A DNA stretch of 64,000 nucleotides, from the NCBI GenBank assembly GCA_964569385.1, contig CAZMUM010000015.1, positions 1 through 64,000 of the forward strand. The letters run 5' to 3'. Each line of letters opens with the position of its first letter. The first letter of the stretch is position 1. The DNA comes from JAADHX01 sp964569385 (GTDB lineage: Bacteria; Actinomycetota; Acidimicrobiia; Acidimicrobiales; Poriferisodalaceae). The notes beneath the pieces were generated by a model. It made no database searches, was not told the DNA's origin, and worked only from the letters and a program-made list of their open reading frames with translations. The position numbers and the translations under genes are program-made. Below are positions 34,298-42,998 of the stretch, in pieces.

Positions 34298-35637
34298 GGG
34301 AGATAGTCGGCGAGGTCGACTGGTGCATACGAAACTCGGGTTCCGTACTCGCGTCGCTCTCGTTTGTAGGTGGCGTCGATTCCGACCTTGGTGCTGATGC
34401 CTCGTTGATCGGCGGTTGGATCCATCTCGTGGCCTTGAGCACCAGGCACCGAGAACACATCGTCTTCCCAATGAACACGATTGGTGAGAGCCCACTGAAT
34501 CTCTGACGGTTCGTACATGTCGACGTCTCTGTCGATCACGATGACGTTGCGGATGTTGATGTGCGCCGCCAAGGCTGCCATGGCCAGATTCTTCGGACCG
34601 CCAGGGTTGTCGCGGTCGATTTGGATCAGCGCCAAAAAGCCGTTGCCGTATGGCGGAATGTGAACGTCGGCACCCGGGTCGAGATGCCGGACGAAACGTC
34701 GCAGCAGTGGTTCGCGTGGCAGCACATTTCCGATGTAGATGTGTTCGTACCAGCCGGGGATGATGGTCTGATAGATCGGGTTGTTCCGCCACGAGATCGA
34801 TGTGACCTCAACAGTTGGACTGTTCCAAGGCTCGCCGTGGTAGCCGTGGAATTCGGCCAACGGGCCCTCTGAGCGACGCACCGCTGGCAGTATGTGGCCT
34901 TCGATGACAATCTCAGCAGCGGCGGGAATGTCGATATCGACGGTGTGACCTTTGCAGACCTCGATGCCCTTGTTTCGTATCGACCCGGCGATAAACAATT
35001 CGTCGACAGGCGTCTTAACGCCGGCAGCGATCATCACCGCAGGGTCGAGCCCAAGGGCCAGTGCCACCGGAAATGGATCGTCGGGGTTCTTTCTTGATTT
35101 CCAGAACGTGCCAACGTCGCGCCACTCGTTGGTGTTGAACCCGAGGGTGGTTGGACCCATTCGCAACATGCGGTTGTACGACAGGTTGCCACGACCACCA
35201 ATCGGGTCTTTCGTGACGGTAACCGCGCCGGTTATGAACGCCCCACCATCGCCACGTGAGTGTGTTGGGATTGGCAAAGCAGCTAAATCAACGTCGTCAC
35301 CAGTGACCTGATTGTCGTGCCATCGAGCGGTTGTCACCCGAACCGGAGCGATTCCATTTTCTGGCTCGAGGACGCGTCCCATGACGTCGGGGATCTCTAT
35401 TGGTTGACAACCAAGAGCCAGCGCCGCCCGGCGATGGCTGGCCACCCCGCCTGAGAAAATGGGCCATGGTGAGTCTGTGACCGACGAAAACAGCGCGGCC
35501 CCGGTGTTAGATCGCTCAAGTGCAGCCGCCACATCGGCAAGCTCGTACTCGAGCGAAACCGGTTTGGACACCGTGGCAAGCTGCCCGGCAGCCTCGAGCG
35601 CATCGATGTAGCTTCGGAGATCGTGTACGAGGTTCAC
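34294..35637 (-). CDS. ubiD: UbiD-family decarboxylase
   Basis: A 447-residue UbiD-type decarboxylase that uses prenylated FMN to remove or add carboxyl groups on unsaturated or aromatic acids. Conserved segments include GGRGNLSYNRMLRMG (cofactor region), SEGPLAEFHGYHGEPW and IQWALTNRVHWEDDV. It is followed without gap by ubiX, which supplies the cofactor. The substrate is not identifiable; related stand-alone UbiDs act on phenolic, furan or polyprenyl benzoic acids. The DinB-type gene lies 48 bases upstream on the same strand. Confidence 0.9.
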   Translation of the reverse strand: MNLVHDLRSYIDALEAAGQLATVSKPVSLEYELADVAAALERSNTGAALFSSVTDSPWPIFSGGVASHRRAALALGCQPIEIPDVMGRVLEPENGIAPVRVTTARWHDNQVTGDDVDLAALPIPTHSRGDGGAFITGAVTVTKDPIGGRGNLSYNRMLRMGPTTLGFNTNEWRDVGTFWKSRKNPDDPFPVALALGLDPAVMIAAGVKTPVDELFIAGSIRNKGIEVCKGHTVDIDIPAAAEIVIEGHILPAVRRSEGPLAEFHGYHGEPWNSPTVEVTSISWRNNPIYQTIIPGWYEHIYIGNVLPREPLLRRFVRHLDPGADVHIPPYGNGFLALIQIDRDNPGGPKNLAMAALAAHINIRNVIVIDRDVDMYEPSEIQWALTNRVHWEDDVFSVPGAQGHEMDPTADQRGISTKVGIDATYKRERREYGTRVSYAPVDLADYLP

Positions 35638-35685
35638 ACGGCCATGCTAGTTACCCAGGAGTTCGAACTCGCTGTGAACCGAAAG

Positions 35686-36189
35686 TCACCAACCGTTGCG
35701 GCCGCGAATGTAGTTGGCTTGACCGACGTGTTGGAGGCAGTCATCGGCAACGCTGACGAGTCTAACCCCCATCGTTATAGGGTCGCCTTGGTAGTGATCG
35801 ATGACCTGGTCGAGGTCGGCGGGTACCAAGTCGGCTAGCCAGACGCTGGTTCGCTCAGCGACGGCTACTAGGTACTCGAGCAGAGCTGCCGCGCTATCGG
35901 GCTTCACTGTCGCGACCTCTTCGGGACCATGCCCAAACCCGATATTGCCGGGATCAGAAGCCAGCCTAAATCGTTGGCCCCAGTCGCCATCCACCCAAAT
36001 CTGCTGCGAACCCATGATCTCGCCAAGATGATCGTCTTGCACACGAGCGAGATGCCAGACGAGCCAGCCAATGCTGTTCGAACCAGCCGGAGCATCAACA
36101 AGCTCTTCGACACCTAGGCCCGTCACGGCCTGCTCAGCCAGAGGCACGATCCGGTCGTATAGCTCGATCAACAACTCCGACACGTTCAT
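35686..36189 (-). CDS. DUF664/DinB-fold protein (mycothiol transferase-like)
   Basis: A 167-residue four-helix protein of the DinB/DUF664 type. Metal-binding histidine positions are visible in IGWLVWHLARVQDDHLGE and in DDCLQHVGQANYIRGR. The group includes mycothiol-dependent isomerases and transferases in Actinobacteria. It probably detoxifies a small molecule using mycothiol, but the reaction is unknown. First gene of a minus-strand run with ubiD and ubiX. Confidence 0.8.
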   Translation of the reverse strand: MNVSELLIELYDRIVPLAEQAVTGLGVEELVDAPAGSNSIGWLVWHLARVQDDHLGEIMGSQQIWVDGDWGQRFRLASDPGNIGFGHGPEEVATVKPDSAAALLEYLVAVAERTSVWLADLVPADLDQVIDHYQGDPITMGVRLVSVADDCLQHVGQANYIRGRNGW

Positions 36190-36300
36190 GCGTCAACCCT
36201 ACGAGGCGATACCCCGTCGGGCTCATCTCCCAGACGTTCAGATGTGCGTTTTTCGCAACGTTGGAACTACGATCTCGGCTCTAGCAGGGCGGAGGCAACC

Positions 36301-37791
36301 ATGGCCGGATCCGATTTCGTCATCCGTAACGTCGAACTGTATGACGGGACCGGTTCTCCCCCGCATCGCGCCGACGTGGCTGTTGCCGCTGATCGCATTA
36401 GCCGAGTGGGACCAGCGAACTCCATTACCGCCGATGCCTCTATCGATGGCAGCGGGGCGGCTCTGTCGCCGGGGTTCATCGATGTACATACTCACGACGA
36501 CTTCGCGGCGGTGCTTCACCCCGATATGGGCTTCAAAGTTCATGGCGGGGTAACCACATGCATTGTGGGCAACTGCGGGTTTGGCGCGGCTCCTTGGTCA
36601 GTTGCGTCTCGGATGGCCCCTGGAATTCACCCCAAAGGGGAACTGCCAGAGTGGGACGGATATCGCGGCTACTACGAACTGCTCGACCGAGAACCTCCAA
36701 GCGTCAACATTGGAGCCTTGATAGGCCATGGGACGATTCGAAGCGCTGTGCTCGGCTCGGCGCCCACTCCAACAGCTGACCAACTTCAAGCCATGCGCGA
36801 TCTGGTCAGAGAAGGTCTCGATGCTGGCGCACTCGGCATGTCGAGCGGCCTCGTGTATGAACCTGGCCGCCATGCCGACACTGCCGAGCTTGTGGCCATC
36901 GCCAGTGAAATGGCCGGTACTACTGCGCTCTACACGACACATATGCGAAACGAGGGTGTCAACCTGCTCGATTCGGTTCGCGAGGCCATTGAGATCGGCG
37001 AACGCGCCGGGGTCGCAGTTCAGATATCGCATCACAAGGCAACAGGCCGTCCGAACTGGGGTCTGGTCAACGAGTCGTTGAAGCTGATCGAGGATGCCCG
37101 TAGTCGAGGCCTCGATGTCTCAGCCGACCAGTACCCATACACAGCCGGAAGCACGATCTTGTCGATGATCGTCAGCAGCGGCGGAATCAGCGGAGACAGC
37201 GAGGAGGCGGGTGAAGCCATCAGACCGTCCGACTTGTTGCTCAGTTCGACGGAAAACCATCCCGAGTGGGAGGGACGAAACCTAGCCGATCTCGCTGCAG
37301 AGTTCGGTCTCAACGCAGTCGACGCGGCCGACAAGGTTCTGCAAGCTGAGCCTGACGCCACCGCGATCATCTTCGCTCAAGACGAACAAGACGTTCAGAC
37401 CGTGATGGCGCATCCAAGCACGATGATCGGTTCTGACGGCCTCCCAACCCTCGACGGCCGACCCCACCCACGCCTCTACGGGACTTTCGCCCGCGTCCTG
37501 GGCCACTACGCGCGAGATAAAGGCCTGTTTCCCATGGAGGACGCAATCCGCCGAATGACCGGATTCCCCGCAGCCAAGTTTGGGCTGAAGGACCGCGGCC
37601 TCATCGAAAAAGATGCGTTCGCCGACCTCGTCTTGTTCGATCCAGGCACGATCTGCGATGTCGCCACCTACGAAGACCCGCAGCAACACTCGGCTGGAAT
37701 CATCAAGGTGTGGGTCAACGGCGAACTAGTGGTGTCCGACGGCGCTCATACGGGCAAGCGACCCGGTCGAGCACTACGACGAGTTGACTAG
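36301..37791 (+). CDS. N-acyl-D-amino-acid deacylase-like amidohydrolase
   Basis: A 496-residue metal-dependent amidohydrolase of the D-aminoacylase group. The metal site begins with GFIDVHTHDDF at about residue 60, then GVTTCIVGNCGFG, the QISHHKATGRPNW segment with a metal histidine (about 250), and the aspartate in TMIGSDGLPTL. The C-terminal part (DAFADLVLFDPGTI) closes the small beta domain. It removes acyl groups from N-acyl-D-amino acids or cleaves related amides. ATG 36301 follows GGAGG; an earlier in-frame ATG at 36244 lacks one. Confidence 0.85.
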   Translation: MAGSDFVIRNVELYDGTGSPPHRADVAVAADRISRVGPANSITADASIDGSGAALSPGFIDVHTHDDFAAVLHPDMGFKVHGGVTTCIVGNCGFGAAPWSVASRMAPGIHPKGELPEWDGYRGYYELLDREPPSVNIGALIGHGTIRSAVLGSAPTPTADQLQAMRDLVREGLDAGALGMSSGLVYEPGRHADTAELVAIASEMAGTTALYTTHMRNEGVNLLDSVREAIEIGERAGVAVQISHHKATGRPNWGLVNESLKLIEDARSRGLDVSADQYPYTAGSTILSMIVSSGGISGDSEEAGEAIRPSDLLLSSTENHPEWEGRNLADLAAEFGLNAVDAADKVLQAEPDATAIIFAQDEQDVQTVMAHPSTMIGSDGLPTLDGRPHPRLYGTFARVLGHYARDKGLFPMEDAIRRMTGFPAAKFGLKDRGLIEKDAFADLVLFDPGTICDVATYEDPQQHSAGIIKVWVNGELVVSDGAHTGKRPGRALRRVD

Positions 37792-37810
37792 CTCGCAGTC
37801 TTGCCTGGCT

Positions 37811-38677
37811 TCAAGACTGGGAGCGTTGGCGCGATGCGGGCATGTAGTTGGAACCTGCGGTCACGTCGACTCGCGCTAGGAGCATCTCGCACGGAGGTTC
37901 GAAGTCTTCTGCAAACTGAACCGACGGCTCCTCGCCAAGCAACTTCCATGGCAGCGCCGTCAACCGATCGGTCTCGTCCTCGATGTGCTGACGAATCCCG
38001 ACCGCGGCATCGGTCACAACGCCATCAACGGCCAAGCCTCGATTCTCGAGCTTGACCCAAGCTGCGGCTGTCTCTTCGGACGTGCTACCACGCGACGTTG
38101 CCAACCAGTCCTTCTCGTAACCAACCCAGGCGTTGTGGACGATCGACGCTTCACTTCCCGACAAACCGGCGGCGACAATGAGGGCCCAGTGCGTGTCGCC
38201 ACGCCATTCTCGGATGCAGTTCACCGCGTGCCAGCCAGACAGAACAGGGTCGGTCGGTCGCTCCATCCGAAGGTGGGCGCCAAAGAACACCCGGCCAAGT
38301 CTTGGCAGTTGATCAACTACGGACCAAAGGTCGGGGCCGAGCGCCGCCATTGGCGCCATGATGTCGGGAGCGTAGTTGGCCAACCCTTCAAGGACGGCTT
38401 CGTCGCGAGCAGCCCAGACCGCTTCGTAAGTCGTGTTCTTGTCGACAGCGTCGAGGGCGAGGGCAATACCTAGTGGGCTAATCGAGCCGAAAGCAGCGAA
38501 CACGGCCTCGGGTCCAGCTGGTCCGAGTGGAGCTGCACGAGCCGCTATGTAACCAAGTGGGCCGGTGAGTCCAAGCGCCCCGAGACGACGTACGGCGCCG
38601 GGGTCCCAGTAGACCCACCCGATCGTGGTCTGCACTGAACGTGCGTTCCGCTTCGTGATTCCGAGCCAATCAGTCAT
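37811..38677 (-). CDS. SCO6745-family helical protein
   Basis: A 288-residue protein that matches the SCO6745 family as I remember it. N-terminal GWVYWDPGAVRRLGALGLTGPLGYIAARAAPLGP and central SGWHAVNCIREWRGDTHWALIVAAGLSGSEA are characteristic. The family is common in Actinobacteria and its function is unknown; the conserved His/Arg/Asp cluster suggests a ligand or metal site. Start is ATG 38677 (MTDWLGITKR); the longer upstream frame is unlikely. It follows the homocysteine methyltransferase-like gene on the same strand. Confidence 0.75.
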   Translation of the reverse strand: MTDWLGITKRNARSVQTTIGWVYWDPGAVRRLGALGLTGPLGYIAARAAPLGPAGPEAVFAAFGSISPLGIALALDAVDKNTTYEAVWAARDEAVLEGLANYAPDIMAPMAALGPDLWSVVDQLPRLGRVFFGAHLRMERPTDPVLSGWHAVNCIREWRGDTHWALIVAAGLSGSEASIVHNAWVGYEKDWLATSRGSTSEETAAAWVKLENRGLAVDGVVTDAAVGIRQHIEDETDRLTALPWKLLGEEPSVQFAEDFEPPCEMLLARVDVTAGSNYMPASRQRSQS

Positions 38678-38747
38678 GGCTCGACAGTACCGTCTGTCCG
38701 TCACCACGGAACTGGCCGTGAGAGGAAGCGGTTTGTTGGTCCAGTCG

Positions 38748-39683
38748 CTAGATGAGTTCACCAGTAATCGAATATCGGTTGTCGTCCAGTTGCTGCGCCA
38801 AATGGGCGATGTGTTGTGGTCCGACCTCACAGCATCCGCCCACAATCGAGGCACCTTCGGCGACCCATCCGAGCGCGAACTTCGCGTACTGCTCTGGTGT
38901 CAAGTCGTGTCTCGCAGTGAAGGCCTTCACAGTGCTGCCAGGCTCCAGTTTCATGATCGACGTGAAGCCGTTGGCGTAACCACCAACGTGGCCCTGGCTA
39001 GAAGAGAGCACCGACCATGACGCGGCGATTGCTTCGGGTTTGCTGCAATTGAGCAGCTTCGCAGCAACCCCAACGCTGTCGAGCATGGCCAGCGCGTCAA
39101 CTAGAAGCTCCCCGCTGCGAAGCGTTGGTATGTCATCGTCGTCGACGGTGAGCGACACCCACACCGGCCGACCCGTCTCTTTGGCAGCCATCGCGGCGGC
39201 GCGAGCCTCCGCGGTTGACGCCATCGTCTCGCACAAAAAGAAGTCGACATGGTCGGCCTGCAAGGCACATATCCGCTTGTAGATCTCGAGCGACACTTCG
39301 GGGTCAGGCGTTAGGTCGGGTCGGTAGCTGGTCACGAGTGGAGGCAAGCAACCCGCTATCTTGACCCCATCTACGGCGGCTACGTCGCGGGCCTCAAGGG
39401 CTGCCTTGATGGCCGCTGCTTGAAGTGCTTCGAAATGCTCGCCGGCGCCATAGGCGTCTAGTCGTTCTGGTGTCGCCGAGTACGCGTTGAGCGTTAGCAC
39501 CCGCGCCCCGGCCGTGATGTAGTCGACATGAAGGTCGCGCACAATGTCGGGTTGGTCCATCATGACCTGAGCCGACCAAAGCGAGGTCGGTTCGCTACCG
39601 CTGCGCCGCAGCAGCTCCTGGCCCATTCCCCCGTCCAAGAGAACGATCGGCCGCGAAAGTTCTACCGATGGTTGTGTGTGCAT
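38748..39683 (-). CDS. homocysteine S-methyltransferase-family protein
   Basis: A 311-residue TIM-barrel protein of the homocysteine S-methyltransferase family. N-terminal IVLLDGGMGQELLRRSG is typical. Zinc-binding cysteines are visible in KLLNCSKPEA and in IVGGCCEVGP. It transfers a methyl group from a donor such as S-methylmethionine to homocysteine or a related thiol. No cobalamin or folate domains are present. It sits between the sulfatase gene and the SCO6745-family gene, all on the minus strand with short gaps. Confidence 0.85.
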   Translation of the reverse strand: MHTQPSVELSRPIVLLDGGMGQELLRRSGSEPTSLWSAQVMMDQPDIVRDLHVDYITAGARVLTLNAYSATPERLDAYGAGEHFEALQAAAIKAALEARDVAAVDGVKIAGCLPPLVTSYRPDLTPDPEVSLEIYKRICALQADHVDFFLCETMASTAEARAAAMAAKETGRPVWVSLTVDDDDIPTLRSGELLVDALAMLDSVGVAAKLLNCSKPEAIAASWSVLSSSQGHVGGYANGFTSIMKLEPGSTVKAFTARHDLTPEQYAKFALGWVAEGASIVGGCCEVGPQHIAHLAQQLDDNRYSITGELI

Positions 39684-39731
39684 CGCTACACAACGTAATC
39701 GCCGAGGTCTTGGTGTTGGAACTCGTCGCGC

Positions 39732-41138
39732 TCAAGTTCGGTGCGGACTATCACCGACAGCCAACTGCAACTGAAGAAGTTCGGCGGTCAACCGTTCCAC
39801 GAGTTCAACGTTCCGGGAGTCTTCGTAGACGTTAGCGACCTCGAATGGGTCATTTACGAGATCGAACAGCTCCCATTCGGGCGGGTCGGCTGGACCGTTA
39901 GCGCCCGGTTGGTTTAGCGGATCGTTGTAGAAATAGATCAACTTGTGGGTATGGGTACGGATTCCGTAGTGGGCCCAGACGTTGTGGTCGGCATCGCGGT
40001 GCATCCAATACCGGTAGTACATCGACGACTGCCAGTTCTCGGGCCGGCCGCCGGTCAGAATCGTGCGGAACGACCTGCCTTGCATCTGGGCTGGTACGTC
40101 GATTCCGGCGAGGTCTAGCAGGGTCGGAGCAAAGTCGACGTTGAGGACCATGTCGTTGCTCACTGAGTCAGCAGGGACTTCTCGCGGAAAACGAACGATG
40201 AGCGGCATACCAACCGACTCCTCGTACATGAATCGTTTATCGAACCACCCGTGATCGCCAAGAAAGAAGCCTTGATCCGAGGTGTAGACAACAATGGTGT
40301 TGTCGGCAAGGTCGTGGTCGTCTAGATAGTCGAGAACCCGGCCAACGTTGTCGTCGATCGACGCAACGACTCGCAAATAGTCCTTGATATATCGCTGATA
40401 CCGCCACGAGATTTCTTCTCGGTCGCTCAACCCTTCGGGCACATCGGCCTTCAGATCTTCGGCGCTGAGGTCCATCATCTGGCATTGGGCGGCCTTCGCC
40501 GCGGCAGATCGGGTCGAGTAGTCGTCCCAAAAGCTCTCTGGTTCGGCGATGTCGATGTCTTCGTACATGTCGGCGTGGGCTTGGTCTGGTTCCCATGGAC
40601 GGTGAGGAGCCTTGTGGTGAACCATCAGCGCAAAGGGTTTCGTTGAGTCGCGATCATCTAGCCAAGCGAGCGCCATGTCCGTGATGATGTCGGTTGCGTA
40701 CCCAGGGATCGTCTCTTCGCCAACGGGCGTGAAGAAAGTTGGATCAAAATACGTGCCCTGTCCGTCCAGGACCTTCCACGAATTGAAGCCGGTCGGGTCA
40801 TGCCTAGGCCCATGTCCGAGGTGCCACTTTCCGAATATCGCAGTTGCGTAACCAGCATCGCGCATCAGCTTTGGGTAGGTCTGCAACCGGTTGTCCATCG
40901 CGGTTTCGAGGGTGGTCACCCCGTTCACATGGTTGTAGGTTCCGGTCAACACCGAGGCGCGACTCGGTGTACAGATCGAATTGGTGCAAAAGGCCGAGTC
41001 GAAACGAATACCGCCTTGGGCCAGCCGATCCAAATGCGGAGTCCCGTTGATCCGACTGCCATAACAACCAATCGCATGCTTGGCATGGTCGTCGGTCATG
41101 ATAAAGATCAGGTTCGGCCGCTCGTCGTTTGCTGCCAC
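39732..41138 (-). CDS. type I sulfatase (arylsulfatase family)
   Basis: A 468-residue sulfatase. The maturation motif CTPSRASVLTG at about residues 56-66 carries the cysteine that must be turned into formylglycine by a separate enzyme. Metal ligands are in FIMTDDHAKHAIG and in TSDQGFFLGDHG; the substrate-binding lysine is in GKWHLGHG. No signal peptide is seen, so it appears cytoplasmic. It cleaves sulfate esters, plausibly from marine sulfated sugars, but the substrate is not identifiable. No sulfatase-maturase gene is present in the window. Confidence 0.9.
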   Translation of the reverse strand: MAANDERPNLIFIMTDDHAKHAIGCYGSRINGTPHLDRLAQGGIRFDSAFCTNSICTPSRASVLTGTYNHVNGVTTLETAMDNRLQTYPKLMRDAGYATAIFGKWHLGHGPRHDPTGFNSWKVLDGQGTYFDPTFFTPVGEETIPGYATDIITDMALAWLDDRDSTKPFALMVHHKAPHRPWEPDQAHADMYEDIDIAEPESFWDDYSTRSAAAKAAQCQMMDLSAEDLKADVPEGLSDREEISWRYQRYIKDYLRVVASIDDNVGRVLDYLDDHDLADNTIVVYTSDQGFFLGDHGWFDKRFMYEESVGMPLIVRFPREVPADSVSNDMVLNVDFAPTLLDLAGIDVPAQMQGRSFRTILTGGRPENWQSSMYYRYWMHRDADHNVWAHYGIRTHTHKLIYFYNDPLNQPGANGPADPPEWELFDLVNDPFEVANVYEDSRNVELVERLTAELLQLQLAVGDSPHRT

Positions 41139-41190
41139 CCAGCCACACTACTGTCCGGCATCGCTTCCGTTGAGCCGTAGCAGCTCGAGA

Positions 41191-41484
41191 TCAGTCGCAG
41201 CCAAGAGCGAAGTCGAGCGCTTCGCATACCGCCAACATCTCTGTTTCGTCCAGGGATCCAACGTGCTTGGTCAGGTCGGTCCGCCGTACGGTTTGTACGG
41301 CATCGAGGTTCACCGCCGTGGTTTCGTTCAGGTGATCGATCTCGACATGGCTCGCGATGTCACGGAGCTGAGTCGTGCAGTACGCAACCGTGACCAACGA
41401 CCGAACATCGATCGCGGCGGACCGAGTCAGAACGACGACATAGTGGGCGTCGGGATCTGACCACCAGATTTCTCCTCGTCTCAT
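41191..41484 (-). CDS. MazF/PemK-type toxin
   Basis: A 97-residue protein of the MazF/PemK toxin fold, an mRNA-cleaving ribonuclease. It starts MRRGEIWW, the standard strand of the family, and has YVVVLTRSAA followed by ETTAVNLDAVQTVRRTDL with the arginine region. It overlaps the upstream antitoxin by four bases (ATGA), so expression is coupled. Confidence 0.75.
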   Translation of the reverse strand: MRRGEIWWSDPDAHYVVVLTRSAAIDVRSLVTVAYCTTQLRDIASHVEIDHLNETTAVNLDAVQTVRRTDLTKHVGSLDETEMLAVCEALDFALGCD

Positions 41485-41714
41485 CGGCCTACGTTTCTCC
41501 GGCGCTCCATGGCTGCCGTGACCGCCACCACAAGAGCTCCATCTTCAGGCTCATCAACATATGACTGGCGGTGAGCTGCTTCGGCGGCACGCTTGTGCAG
41601 TTCGGCGAATGCAATCTCAACCATTCCATCTTGGGAGACACCGCGACGGGTGGCTTCTTGTCGAACCATCGCGGCAGTCTTGTTGGAGACTCGAATCGTT
41701 GTGGTGTCGGCCAT
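41481..41714 (-). CDS. antitoxin for MazF-type toxin
   Basis: A 77-residue protein starting MADTTTIRVSNKTAAMVRQE, consistent with a ribbon-helix-helix DNA-binding head, followed by a helical, charged tail. Its place directly before a MazF-like gene with a four-base overlap defines it as the antitoxin, which should repress the operon. A GATGAATTCATC palindrome at 41750-41761 lies 36 bases upstream of its start and could be the operator. Confidence 0.7.
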   Translation of the reverse strand: MADTTTIRVSNKTAAMVRQEATRRGVSQDGMVEIAFAELHKRAAEAAHRQSYVDEPEDGALVVAVTAAMERRRNVGR

Positions 41715-41749
41715 AACGCGAGTGTATGCAGGGTGTAGCCCGATTAGTA

Positions 41750-41761
41750 GATGAATTCATC
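41750..41761. promoter_or_regulatory. 12-base perfect palindrome in divergent intergenic region
   Basis: GATGAATTCATC lies between the divergent antitoxin gene and the LLM oxidoreductase gene. Position and symmetry fit an operator, probably for the antitoxin. Confidence 0.35.
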
Positions 41762-41798
41762 TTCTTGTTAGTCTGCGCTATCGACAAGGAGATCACAC

Positions 41799-42938
41799 AT
41801 GCACGTTGGGTACAGCGCCTTTTTTCAGAACCTCTCCGGACATCACACCGACGCCGAGGTGTATCAGCACGAGCTAGAGCTAGCCGACCAGGCCGAACCT
41901 CTCGGGTTCGACTCGGTTTGGGCACCTGAGCATCACTTCACCAACTACATCATGATGCCTGAGACCACACAATTTCTCACTTGGGTCGCGGCCAGAACCG
42001 AACGGGTGCAGTTGGGGTCAATGATTAACGTGCTGCCGTGGCACAACCCGGTCCGGCTGTGCGAGAAATGGTCGATGCTCGATGAAATGTCGGGCGGACG
42101 AGCGATACTCGGACTAGGTCGAGGACTCGGCCGCGTCGAGTTCGACGGCTTCGGTTCTGAGATGGGCGAGTCTCGTCGGCGTTTCACCGAGTACACCACA
42201 GCAATTGTCGAAGCTCTCGAATCTGGATACATCGAATTCGACGGTGAGCTACTCAAGCAACCACGGTCGGCCATCAGGCCCTATCCAAGCCGATCGTTCC
42301 GCGGTCGCACATACGCATCGGCCATCTCGCCAGAGTCAATCGACCTGATGGCCAAGTTGGGGATCGGTCTTCTGATAATCGCCCAGAAGCCGTGGGCCGT
42401 GACCACCGCCGAGATCAGCGCCTACAACGACCACTATCTCGAGTTGAACGGCGAACCGCCGCCCGGACCCATCATCGCGGTCTTCATAGCAGTACACGAG
42501 GATCCGGCCGTTGCCCAAGAGATGTTCGACCGCTACATCATGAACTACTCACAATCGGCGGTAGATCACTACCAGTTCTATGACGAGGGCATCGCCGAAA
42601 TCGAGGGATATGAGTACTACGCAGGGATCTCGGCCAACATCGCCAAACACGGTCGAGATGTGTTTGCCGGATTCCTCGCCGAACTTCAGGTTTGGGGAAC
42701 ACCAGATCAGGTAGCCGAGAAGCTGATCGAGTACCAGCAGATGGTTGGTGCGGCTGGCATCATCGGTGTTTTCAGCTTCGGCGGGATGCCCCACGAAGAA
42801 GCTGGCAAGAACATGCAGCTCTTCGCCGACAAGGTGCTCCCGGTACTACAAGCGCACCCAGCCCAAAGCGATGTCGGACGAGCCGGACCTCCTACACCTG
42901 GCGCCACCAGGCTCTCCGACACCAACGTGTCGTGGTAG
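41799..42938 (+). CDS. LLM-class flavin-dependent oxidoreductase (luciferase alpha-like)
   Basis: A 379-residue luciferase-like monooxygenase. Typical segments: LADQAEPLGFDSVWAPEHHF (about residues 28-48), INVLPWHNPVRLCEKWSMLDEMSGGR and GLGRGLGRVEFDGFG, which shape the flavin pocket. The EHHF motif is usual in FMN-type members. The last 30 residues are likely a disordered tail. A good ribosome-binding site AAGGAG precedes ATG 41799. Located upstream of the amine oxidase on the same strand, but with a 60-base gap, so they may or may not share a transcript. Confidence 0.85.
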   Translation: MHVGYSAFFQNLSGHHTDAEVYQHELELADQAEPLGFDSVWAPEHHFTNYIMMPETTQFLTWVAARTERVQLGSMINVLPWHNPVRLCEKWSMLDEMSGGRAILGLGRGLGRVEFDGFGSEMGESRRRFTEYTTAIVEALESGYIEFDGELLKQPRSAIRPYPSRSFRGRTYASAISPESIDLMAKLGIGLLIIAQKPWAVTTAEISAYNDHYLELNGEPPPGPIIAVFIAVHEDPAVAQEMFDRYIMNYSQSAVDHYQFYDEGIAEIEGYEYYAGISANIAKHGRDVFAGFLAELQVWGTPDQVAEKLIEYQQMVGAAGIIGVFSFGGMPHEEAGKNMQLFADKVLPVLQAHPAQSDVGRAGPPTPGATRLSDTNVSW

Positions 42939-42998
42939 AAGTCTGGATCAGCCCAATGGCGAGAACCGAGCCGAGGCAAGGATTAGTCTGGGCCATTG

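Noticed and set aside
34298..34792. N-terminal extension of UbiX
   Set aside because: It is the antisense-free shadow of the UbiD gene in another frame. The conserved UbiX start is the TTG at 34297.
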